A stretch of DNA of 64,000 bases, taken from contig JAPTJF010000118.1 of assembly GCA_029339195.1 (NCBI GenBank), forward strand, positions 62,001 through 126,000. Direction: 5' to 3'. The notes beneath the pieces were generated by a model, which saw only the letters and a program-made list of their open reading frames with translations, ran no database searches and had not been told where the DNA came from. This document shows, in pieces, positions 56,001-64,000 of the stretch. The stretch comes from Micractinium sp. NFX-FRZ. Lineage: Eukaryota > Chlorophyta > Trebouxiophyceae > Chlorellales > Chlorellaceae. The position numbers and the translations under genes were made by a program. How positions within the stretch are numbered: the stretch's first letter is position 1; each line of letters begins with the position of its first letter.

Positions 56001-59000
56001 ACTCACTGGGTTCAAGCAACCATGTACCCCCTATCACTCACTTGTGCAAGTTGATGATGTACCGTGGGTCCTTCCCCTCCCCCAGGCCCCAGCGCGCGCC
56101 TACCCCTCGACTTGGTGTCACCTCTACTGGACGCCTCCGCCCCTCACAGGCTCGCTTGTCGAGGTCAATGATCTGCCTCATTCTAATGAGGTCCAACTCG
56201 ATTAAATCCTGACGGCTGTGCCCCCCACTCACTTGTTCAAGTCGATGATGTAGCGCGGGTCGTCCCCCTCCCCCATGGGCTTGAGCACAATTTGTGAGAA
56301 CTGGTGGCCCCAGTGGATCTCCGTGGGCAGGTAGGAGCGGCGCGCCATGAAGGGGTTGCCAAACTGCGGGGGAGGGGGGCGGCGGGGAAATGATTGATGC
56401 GTGTTGCAGTCATGGCTGCTGCTTGCGTGTGTTCAAAGGAAGTAAGGAACAGGAGTGCCGCTGGGTGCGGCTGGCACTCGCTCCCCTCCAGCGCTGCTTC
56501 CTCACACACACACACACCACCACCACCCACCCACGCCCCACCTCGGTGGTCCCCTCAAACGTGGCCACCCACCCCAGTGCTGCCTCCCTCAACCAATCCA
56601 CTGCCCCCTCACCTCGGTGGTCCCCTCAAACGTGACCACCACCTCGGCGTTGAGGGCCATGAGGGAGTCGTGGGTGTGACCACACAGCGGCGACCGCTCG
56701 TCTGCACGCACACGCACACACAATGGGGGCGCGGCGGGCAGGGGGGAGGCGCTGTGTCGGCATGGATGGCGGGTCGCCAAGGCGGCAGAGAATTGGCGCA
56801 GTGCCTGCCTGGCGCAGGGCAGCAGCAGGCCCTGCCGCATGCTGGACACGTGCGTCGGCAGCAGCAAGAACAGCAGCACGCCGGCAATCTCCTGCCACCC
56901 CCACCGGCCACGAGCTGCGCTGCTGCGCTCCTGCTCCCCATACAACCAACCGCTGCCTCACTTGCTCACCAATCGTGTGCTCAATGATGAGCGGCAGCAG
57001 CAGCATGCCGTCGATGTAGCCGATGTCCAGCGCCTCGCACCGCACAGGGATGCGCTCCCCCTCCGCAGTCACCCGCCCCTCGCCTGCGCCACGGTTCCCC
57101 ACAATGCAGACAGGTTGCGGTGTCAGTGCAGGTGGTGGCGGTGGCAGCGGTGGGAAGGGGTGGGGCGGGCGGGGAGGGGTGTGCAAGCGGCAGGCGCGGC
57201 TGCTGCTGCTCAACGGCAGTGATGACGCGTTCTTTCGCCCCCCAGCTCCCCAACTGTGTTGTTTCTTCCCCCAGCTGCTACCGCCTGCCCCAGCTGCCCC
57301 CTCACCCCACGTGTACATGAATGCCTTGATCTTGGGGTCCACCACCTGGCAGGGCAAGGCAAGGCAGGGGAAGGGAGGGGGGTGAGGGTGGCAAGGCAGT
57401 TGGGTGTGGAGGGATGTGCTTTGACTGTGCCAACCGCCTGCCACACCACACCCCAAACACGGTGTGAAAGCAAACAGGCCCATGTGCTTCCCCAGTGATA
57501 GAAAGCCCACCCGCATGTGCCCCACCCCACCCAAACGACGTGGCTGCCCAGGGCCAGGTGCACCCCCCATCTATGGATGGCTGCCCCACCTGCGTGCGCC
57601 GGATGTCTGCCACGCGGAACATCATTTTGAGGATGCCGTCCCGCCGGGCGATGACGGCGGAGTCGGAGATGAAGATGGAGCGGGAGCGCTGCTTGGGGTG
57701 GGAGATGCGGCTGCGGAGGGGTGGGGTGGGGTGGACAGGAGAGCAGGTGAAGAGAGGCAGAGGAAGAGGGGAGGCGTGTGAAGAGAGGCGGGGGAAAGAG
57801 AGAGGAGAGGGGGAGGTGGGGAGGCCATGCCAACAGCCATCAAGGTCACACAAGCAGCCCACCGAATGCGCTCCCACCCCACTCATGCAAACGCGATGCC
57901 AATGGCAACCAGTCAAAACACAACCCGCCCCATGCATGCGCTCCCACTACTCACGCAAACACGATGCCAATGACAATCGACTCCAGCAGCAGCGCCGTGA
58001 TGATCTGAATCGCAATCAGCCAGGCCGCGGCCCAGCAGTTTTGGGGGCCCGTGTTGCCGTAGCCTGCACCGCAGGCAGAACGGGTTGGGCAGGGGTTTCT
58101 GGAGCGGGCGAGTGGCTGCCGGGCGGGCGGGCGGGCTTGGCGGGCAGGTGGGGCGCATGCATACGAGGCCAGCGCTGGCACGCGAGGTGGCGCGGTGCAC
58201 GCCCTCCCTGCGGGCACTGCATGCTCACCAATAGTCATTTGCGTGACGATGGCAAAAGTGAAGGCCTCTACATAAGTGCTGGCGCCGTACACGCAGCCTG
58301 GGTAGTACCTGGCTCAAGGGAGGGGAGGGGAGGGGAGGGGTTGGGCGCGGGTGGGCGGGATCGCCGAGGGTGCAAGCAACGTGACAGGACGCGTGCGCAG
58401 AAAAGCCCCACTGGGTGCTGTTCGCAGCAAAGCTCCACTGCTGTGTTGTTTGCCGTGTGCAGCCAGCTTTGTATCGTTTGCTGCGGGCGGGCCCGCTGGC
58501 TGCCTGCCCGCTGCTGTGCCCGCCCCACTCCCCACCAGTACCTGATGATGAGCCACCACCAGAGGGAGAAGAAGAAGAAGATGAGGAGGTACACAGCCGC
58601 CACAATGAGCAGGATGTCGGTGGTCTTGAAGTTGATCATGGTGATGAAAAAGTCTGCAGGGTATGAGAAAGCATGTGGCAACAACATGGTTTGGAAACAA
58701 TGGTATGGGCTTCCTGTTATTGTGTTACAATGTAGTGTGCCAGTGTGCAGGGGGGCACCAAGAGCGAAATATGGTACACAGCCAGGTCGTTAAGCAGGGT
58801 GGCAATGGTCTTGTCACCTTGCTTGATGGCAAGGTCCCGCAGGGACAGTTTCAGGCAGGCGCAAACAGCTGCACCATGCCATATAGTGTGCAGGGTTGCA
58901 GCCGTGGTGCAGGCAGCACCCCCGGCGGGCACCCACCATTGGGGGGAGGCTGGCACATCATGGTTTGCTACACCAGCCGCCCGCCCTCGCTACGCCTAGC

Positions 59001-59906
59001 CTGCTCACTGACCGCCGCAGCTCATGATGATCGAGCGGCACTTGATGCTGAGCCCCGCATCCTGTGCCCATGCATTGGCCCAGGAGCCAACTCGCTGCCG
59101 CCCACCCTAGGCAAGCAGGCGAGGCATTGCCGCCCACCCTTGGCAAGAACAGGGTCATCATCCCCAGCACCCTCCCAGCACAAAGGTAACCCGCCCCACT
59201 CTGGAAACCAACGAGCCGAGGACCATCTACAGCATCATGGCTACTGCTCACCCTTTGTGATCAAGTGATACTTGATGTTGCGCCCGGTGTACTCCACACG
59301 CGACCGCCCCGCATGCCGCCCCGCCTGCACCAAACTCGCCAGATGCTGGCGCTGCCGCTCCGCCTGGTAGAAGGACTTGCCCCGGTCGGGTGCAGCACCC
59401 AGGTCTTTGAAGAAGCGAGCCATGTCTCCCACGCCCACGCCGCGGTGGTGCCGGCTGCAGTGTTGGGGGCAGCAGGCGGCGGTGAGCGTGCGGCGAAATG
59501 CGGCGGGGTTGGAACAAGGCGGGCAAAGCGAGGAGCTGAGTGCTATGGTGTGATAGCTACCAGGAGGAGTGGCATGCATGAGACACAAAGGCAGGCTGTA
59601 GAGAGCAGCAGGGAGCGGCGGCAGGGGAGCGGCGCACAGACGTGCCGAGGGCGGCAGGCAGCTGGAACGGCCCGGGCCCGCAACCGCTGGCCCGGCTGCG
59701 ATCCCAGCTACATGCCAATGCTCTTCCGAGAGAGTGAAGAGCTGCCGAGGCGGGCAGCGAGCAGCAAGGGGCAGGGCGGCAGAAGGGGCACCGCTGGCGC
59801 CGCACCCTTCGGGCAGGCCATCCTCCATCGCCACGCTAGCGCTGCCCGCTGTGCCAGAGGGGCGCTGTCGCAGCCCAAAGAAGCCGGTTCGTTCCGTGCT
59901 GCTCAT
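50010..59906 (-). CDS. Inward-rectifier-type K+ channel with two Kir cytoplasmic domains and a long tail (25 exons, about 1162 aa)
   Basis: Exons 5' to 3': 59906-59806 (first donor uncertain), 59454-59252, 58868-58818, 58653-58542, 58308-58229, 58063-57955, 57710-57590, 57345-57306, 57083-56970, 56701-56613, 56363-56233, 55815-55727, 55520-55427, 55255-55147, 54928-54856, 54419-54349, 54111-53990, 53660-53515, 53300-53209, 52891-52626, 52324-52145, 51923-51837, 51625-51569, 51281-50571, 50250-50010; sum divisible by 3. Domains: slide helix KLSLRDLAIKQDFF; TM1 DILLIVAAVYLLIFFFFSLW; pore TQMTIGYGNTG with the GYG filter (residues about 181-186); TM2 AAWLIAIQIITALLLESIV. The first Kir cytoplasmic domain runs from FISDSAVIARRDG to FHDVLP (about 210-395). 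A second, divergent one runs from LVLSDVLCVAP to WAHFHDIAP (about 418-575). The tail is Gln/Ser/Gly-rich and acidic. Intron 13 has a GC donor (GCAAGC). The tail contains the motif NDYTVLPxDLSR twice. Confidence 0.85.
51715..51838 (-). repeat. 62-66 bp tandem duplication at a Kir exon 22 donor edge
   Basis: Two copies share AGTGTGGAGCCCGCACAAGC and the preceding GGCTATGCC. The one at 51776-51838 touches the exon end. Confidence 0.85.
52015..52108 (-). repeat. About 45-50 bp tandem duplication in Kir intron 21
   Basis: TTGTGGCTGCAAG...CGCTGCTCATGGGATG occurs at 52015-52064 and again at 52065-52108. Confidence 0.85.
53729..53768 (-). repeat. Acceptor-edge echo of Kir exon 18
   Basis: The minus-strand start of exon 18 (GGACCGCAAGCCGCGGGTGC, coding DRKPRVRWAH, real at 53660) has a near-identical copy about 95 bp upstream (GGACCGCAAGTCGCGGGTGC), preceded by GCAG. 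Confidence 0.92.
53885..54030 (-). repeat. Donor-edge echo of Kir exon 17
   Basis: The exon 17 end (NIVKHPAESR then GTGGGC, about 53983-54030) has a copy about 100 bp into the intron (minus strand GCATTGCCAAGCACTCCGCA, then GAGTCCAG and GTGGGT). Confidence 0.85.
55502..55602 (-). repeat. Acceptor-edge echo of Kir exon 13
   Basis: Minus strand: the real CTGCAGTGCCCTACCCGCTG, then CTTGGGGAGAA, has a copy at about 55562-55602, CTTGCAGTGCCGTGCCCGCT, then GCTTGGTGAAAGG. Confidence 0.88.
55859..56275 (-). repeat. Kir exon 11 end present in three tandem copies (about 175-190 bp unit)
   Basis: The real exon end (DDPRYIIDLNK, donor at 56232) is followed within the intron by copies at about 56034-56085 (KDPRYIINLHK) and 55859-55905 (ADPRYTIHLNK). 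Each copy ends at the same donor sequence AAGTGAGTG. The intervening intron tract (TTGGTGTCACCTCTACTGGA) is also duplicated at about 55943 and 56112. Confidence 0.93.
56535..56643 (-). repeat. Donor-edge echo of Kir exon 10
   Basis: The minus-strand exon end encoding VTFEGTTE plus donor GTGAGG recurs about 72 bp into the intron, nearly identical (CACGTTTGAGGGGACCACCG, then AG), with donor GTGGGG. Confidence 0.93.
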
Positions 59907-60315
59907 GGTTGCTGCGTCATGTGAACTGGCGCGAGCCCTTGTTGTCCCAAGCTGGGTTTAAGGCACTGATCGCGTTGCTCAATATCATATAGGCTCTGGG
60001 AGTGGGATCCCTTGGTGCGATCCCTTAAGGCCAGCTCAGCAGGCGTTCTTTCCGATGTTGCGCTCTGCACTCGCCGGCACGCATTGCTCAACACCACTGA
60101 TCAGGGGACATGTCTCACAGCCATACAGACGAGTCTGGTGCGTGAAGAAGGGCTTTTGCTCTGCAACCGGAAGTTGTTCAGGCGGGCGTCGCTCCTTTCT
60201 GCTGTGCAGCACCTCCACCTGCTTTCTTGAGGTCACCTGGCAGGTCTGCGCCGCGCCCTGTGCGCGCCCTGCACACCCACCGACCTGCCGCCACCGCCCC
60301 GTCCCGCCCCTGCAG
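59907..60315. promoter_or_regulatory. Divergent promoter region, Kir-like (-) and BORCS8-like (+)
   Basis: About 400 bp between the channel start and the first recognised BORCS8-like exon. It must also contain the unplaced 5' exon of the latter. Confidence 0.45.
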
Positions 60316-60985
60316 CCGCCGCGGTGGTGGCTGCTTTGGAGCGGGCATCCGCCGAGGCTGCCAACACAGGCACCGTGGGTTTGTACTACGTACGGGCAAG
60401 TGGGGCCAAGGGGCGCTGCACTGGCACATAGTTGTGCAGCCTGGGTGGCGGAGGGCACGCAGGGCGGGGATCCGCTCGTCGCCTGACTGATGGTTCCTCC
60501 CCCGGCTGCTAGCCAGAGCCCTTGCTCGCAGCAAGGCCCGCCGTACAGACCCCCACCCCACCGCTGTCGCCCTACGCCTGCAGGAACACGTGAGGCAGTC
60601 GCTGCCGGCGGTGCTGCAGGCGCGCAGCGCCCTGCAAACCACGTCCTCGGCGGCAGAGGATGCCACCTATGCAGCCACGCACAGCCACGAATTCGCCAGC
60701 ACCCTGCGCACGCAGCTGCCCGCCTCGCTACACCGCATGGAGGCGGCACTACGGGACGCCTCCTGGCTAGCAGGCGACGTGGTGCGGCGGCACCAGCAGC
60801 AGCAGCAGGGTGACAGCGGTGGCGGCATGGCCAGCGCACTAGGCAGCCTGCTAGTGCCGGCGCGGCTGCGGGGCCTGTGGCCCAGCGGCAGCGGCAGCAG
60901 CCCTGGTGGCGGCGTCGGCGTTGGCAGCGGTGCAGCAAGCGGCAACGATGGTAGTAGCCCCAGGGATGGCATGTATGGATTGTGA
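60316..60985 (+). CDS. BORCS8-like BORC complex subunit, 5' exon not placed
   Basis: Exons 60316-60395 and 60584-60985. BORC recruits Arl8 to lysosomes and governs lysosome/vacuole positioning in animals. TVGLYYVREHVRQSLPAVL closely follows the BORCS8 core (LYxLQEHVRxSLP), and the next helices (DATYAATHSHEF, LPASLHRMEAAL) match its helical pattern. The Ser/Gly-rich tail is low complexity. The intron between these exons is GC-AG (donor GCAAGT at 60396). Removing it gives YYVREHVRQS in phase 0, which supports the GC donor. The first visible exon starts in phase 1 after CCCCTGCAG, so a short upstream exon with the ATG must exist between about 59950 and 60300. I could not fix it. Confidence 0.68.
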
Positions 60986-61585
60986 GTGAACCGTTGTTAT
61001 GCCTTACCTGCACAAGTGAATTTAAAGAGGGCCCCAGCTGCGGCCAGGAGAGTGGGGGCAGGCAATGGGAAGGGCGAACACTGCAGTCAGTCTGCAAGAC
61101 ACCCCCGACTGGCCCCTTTTCAGTTGCCCGGTGCCCGATGCCACAGCAGTGCGATCTACCTCCCCAATGCTCCCATTGCAATATGACTGGATGCCCCGAC
61201 CCCTGCCACACCCTTTCTCCACCCGACCAGCACTGACGATAGAACGACAGCGCTGCATCACTGTAATGTGTGCAGCAGCAGGCTGGCACATTGAGCGAGT
61301 TTGCATGCCAGTTGGTTGATCTCTGGGCATTGGACGGAAAAACGAGAGCGAAGCAAGCATAGCGCAGGGGGTGCAGTTCTGGAGGGAAGAAGCAGTGTTT
61401 ACGAAGCAGGAGGTAGCAGACTGACAGACGGCAGCAGTGGGACAGGGGGCAGTCACGTAAGGGTGAGCGGCCGTGGGGAGGCTGAAGGTAGCCACAGGTG
61501 CGGCTCCCCTGCCGCTGAAAATCACCGCGGCCCACGTGTCCCAGTGTCCAAGCGAGAAGTGAAGCTCCCACCGAACGACGTGTGC
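60986..61585. other. Convergent 3' region, BORCS8-like (+) and last gene (-)
   Basis: No coding exon is supported. It contains TGTAA for the BORCS8-like gene. Confidence 0.5.
61262..61266 (+). terminator. TGTAA poly(A) signal of the BORCS8-like gene
   Basis: 277 bp after the stop at 60985. Confidence 0.55.
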
Positions 61586-64000
61586 TCAGTCGTCTTCAAG
61601 TAGCTTCATGTATGGGAACCCTGCAACGTGGAGGAAAAGGATTTGTGGCAACATTGAGAAGGGAAGAATGTGGCAGGATGGGACTTGGGGTGGCTGTGCA
61701 AACAAGAAGTTGTATGCATGCCGGTAGAAGAAAAAGTTGCGAACAGTCCGAGGGTGTGAGTTGAGGACAAAAACAGAGAAGCTGCAAGGGGAAGCTGCCA
61801 GCTACCCCTGCATGTGTGCGTGCATGGCGCGAGGCGGGGAGGCGAGGTGGTGGGCTGAGGCAGGGCCAGCTACACAACTAAAGAGCCTCATGCGCAGCGC
61901 AACACCCAGGTGGCAAGCCTCTAAAACACAGCAGGGCTGGGCAGCCAGGGCGGTGGATACACGGCAGCACAGCGCAGCACAGCGCAGCACAGGTGCAAAA
62001 CAGGGCAGGGCGGGCCTGTCCTGGCCCTGTCCTGGCTCGGCCCATACAGGGCGCCGCCTCACCTCCATCCTCTCCCTCCTTCACTTTCTTGCAGCAGTGG
62101 AAGCCCATCATGCGGCTCAGCCGCATCTGCGGGGGGAGGCAGGGGGCGGGGGTGGTGGGAGAGATGGGCGCCTCAAGCCTCCCACATGCCTGACACAGCC
62201 CGCCACTGTCATGCGACCCCCCAGCACGCTGTCAGAAGAATGAGAAGAGCACAACCGAGGACCCACCATGAGCAGATCCTTGTCTTTCGGGTCCTCAAAC
62301 TTCCCAAACGCCCCTGCCAGGCTGCCAAAGTGCAGCAGCTGCGTGGAGGCGTACGGCTCCAGCGCCTCCCGCAGCTGCTTGTCCGTGAGGTTGGCAGGGA
62401 TGGTGAGCACCTGCAGGGGGAAACACATGTAAGGCGAGATGGGGACAGTTGGACAAGCAAAAGGCGTGCGGTCCAGGGCTCTCCATGGGTGGTGCGCTGG
62501 GTAAGCAAGCAGCCCACCAACCTGAGCCCCACGAGGCAGCAGGCAGTGCCATGTCTCACGCCATCCACCCACCCGCACCCACCTTCTGCGCCCCCTCCTT
62601 GCTGAGCTCCGCTTTCTTCACAGAAGGGGAGGCCTTCACCACCAGACGCCCCTCCTGCGGGAAGGGCAGCACAGGAGGCGGGGGCGGCTCTTGGTTACGT
62701 ATAGACTGGGCATTGGCAGGTCGGAACCAACCATCAAAGGGGACGCGGGGAGGTACACCAGCCACCACGAGGCTTTTGAGGGTGCGCTGGCTATGGAGCA
62801 AGGGGTGCTCACGGCATCACACGCCTGCGCTCTCAACATCACCCATGCAAGACCCCGAGCTGGCCTCACCACAAGGCTCTTGGGGGTGCGCTCGTTCTGG
62901 AGGAAGGAGTACTCGCGGTACCGGATGACGTGGCCGTTCTCGGGGCCATCCTTCTCACGCCCCCCAAAGTTGGCGGGCTCTGCATGGCAGCGGATGGGAC
63001 AGGGGGCGAGGAGGCAGGTGGGGGGCATGATATGGAGTGCAGGCAGAGACGAGGAGGCAGGCAGAGACTGGGAGGCGGGGGCGGGCACGCGCTGCGCAGC
63101 TTTTTGGCTGCCACGGCACATGCAGCGTGTGAGCTGGCAACCCTCTCCCTGCACCGTGCTGTGCTGTGCTGTGCCATGTCATGCAGAGCTGTGCCTTGCT
63201 GCACGATGCTGTGCTGTGCTGTGCTGCGCCATGCTGTGGTCTCACCCATCAGGTGGTCCATGGGCGCCACGAAGGGCAGGCGCGTCCTGAAGGCGCCCGG
63301 TACCTGTGGCAGTGAAAAGACAGTAGGGGGCGGTGTGAACCAAACAGTACAAAGCAGAACGGGGAAGCCACATCTGAAAGCCGCCCGTTATCTCAGCGGC
63401 AGCAGAGGAGGAGGACGAGACGCACAGGGGGCATGCGTTGAGGGAGCCAGCGGGGATGAAGCTGCGCCAAGCGGCATCAGACAGCAAGCGTGCCTGGCGA
63501 GCAGGCAAGCAGTTGCGCTGCCATGCAGGCCAGGCGGCACCAATGTGCGCACCCAGGCAACCTCCCAGTTTCCCACCACTTTTGGCAGCATTTCTGTTGC
63601 TTACACCCATACCTGGCAGTACTCCAGGGGTCCCCAGTAGCGGTCGCACCACGACAGCAGCTGCACAAGAGGGGTGGGAGGCAGAGTGGAGCTCCAGGTA
63701 ATGCGCGGTGATGGGCGGCAGGCCCAGGCGGCAGGCCGGGCGAGGCAGGGGCATATGAGAATGATGGCATACTGAGCAGCACAGCACTGCCACCGCTACT
63801 ACTCGGTCACCAGACCCGCCCCACATTGGGCAACTCAATAATGCGCTTGCAAGCGCTGCCAGCTGGAAGGAGTCACAGGCCCTGTGCGACAGTCCAACGC
63901 CCGAACCCTCCCAGCACAAGGGCGGCAGAACATTGATCCCACCACGTTGGGGTTGGCAATGGTGCACCGCCACACCACGTTGGGGTTGGCAATGGTGCAC
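61586..64000 (-). CDS. Conserved protein, 3' part only, possible glycosyltransferase (at least 8 exons)
   Basis: The 5' end lies beyond the window. Exons: at least one near 63970-64000, then 63660-63613, 63303-63246, 62979-62870, 62654-62583, 62410-62267, 62126-62063, 61620-61586. From 63660 onward they encode 176 residues with consistent phases and a single stop. Features in order: LLSWCDRYWGPLEYCQ; PGAFRTRLPFVAPMDHLM; EPANFGGREKDG; YREYSFLQNERTPKSL; KVLTIPANLTDKQLREALEP; LLHFGSLAGAFGKFEDP; and the Cys/Lys-rich end MGFHCCKKVKEGEDGG. The arrangement of a conserved Trp-Cys-Asp segment, a strand-like LPFVAPMDH and a charged YREYSFL reminds me of plant O-fucosyltransferase-like (GT-B) proteins. 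No diagnostic motif is decisive, so the family is unconfirmed. Confidence 0.6.
62760..62905 (-). repeat. Donor-edge echo in the last gene
   Basis: The exon end encoding ERTPKSLV (donor at 62869) has a copy about 105 bp into the intron, at 62760-62798, reading QRTLKSLV, with the donor region altered. Confidence 0.85.
63940..64000 (-). repeat. 33-bp in-frame tandem duplication at the window edge
   Basis: Two identical 28-bp cores at 63940-63967 and 63973-64000, with 33-bp spacing. On the minus strand both read CTIANPNVV in frame. They lie at an exon end of the last gene. Confidence 0.92.

Noticed and set aside
59010..59070. Candidate extra Kir exon reading SIKCRSIIMS
   Set aside because: Its phases do not fit between exons 2 and 3, whereas joining those directly restores a good slide helix. 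It may be another decayed echo of NIKYHLITK, but the similarity is too weak to claim.
60055..60237. ATG at 60055 as start of the BORCS8-like protein
   Set aside because: Encodes a Cys/Arg-rich stretch unlike the family, and no phase-1 donor links it convincingly to the exon at 60316.
60036..61571. 511-codon open frame on the minus strand opposite the BORCS8-like gene
   Set aside because: Cys/Trp/Pro/Arg-rich composition with no domain. It overlaps the conserved EHVRQSLP exon on the plus strand and is explained as a shadow of GC-rich DNA.

Overview
The window is nuclear DNA from a green alga, most likely a Chlorella-like trebouxiophyte (inference). The reasons are its high GC content, about 14 genes each cut into many short exons by GT-AG and occasional GC-AG introns, alanine- and glutamine-rich low-complexity protein segments, and the green-algal poly(A) signal TGTAA downstream of several genes. 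No rRNA, tRNA, CRISPR array or transposon was recognised. All gene models were built by hand. Ten have exon sums divisible by three with a stop codon only at the end, which supports them independently of homology.

Layout: (1) 0-9 kb, two tandem paralogous SGNH-hydrolase-type esterases (+). (2) 9.5-19.4 kb, a giant C2-domain protein resembling the centriolar protein C2CD3 (-). (3) 20.2-21.2 kb, a class I methyltransferase (-). (4) 23-29.8 kb, an eIF4A-III-type DEAD-box helicase (-); one of its introns holds a complete, unrecognised gene on the opposite strand. (5) 30.2-34 kb, the PP2A catalytic subunit (+), head-to-head with the helicase. (6) 34.8-37.5 kb, an RraA-like aldolase-fold protein (+). 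(7) 39.3-41.6 kb, a PPR/TPR-like organellar protein (-), head-to-head with (8) the NAC beta subunit/BTF3 (+) at 42.1-44.3 kb. (9) 45.3-49.4 kb, the nuclear-pore membrane protein NDC1 (+). (10) 50-59.9 kb, an inward-rectifier-type potassium channel (-) that appears to have two consecutive Kir cytoplasmic domains and a long tail. (11) 60.3-61 kb, a BORCS8-like BORC subunit (+). (12) 61.6-64 kb, the 3' part of an unrecognised conserved protein, possibly a glycosyltransferase (-). The genes do not form one pathway; most are eukaryotic housekeeping functions (mRNA processing, phosphatase, nascent-chain chaperone, nuclear pore).

The most striking pattern is in the introns. In nearly every gene, introns contain degenerate tandem copies of the edge of the adjoining exon, often with the splice-site dinucleotide. 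At least twenty cases are visible, with one to three extra copies each. This suggests that local tandem duplication across exon-intron boundaries is a major source of intron sequence in this genome. The second notable feature is the predicted double-cytoplasmic-domain Kir channel.
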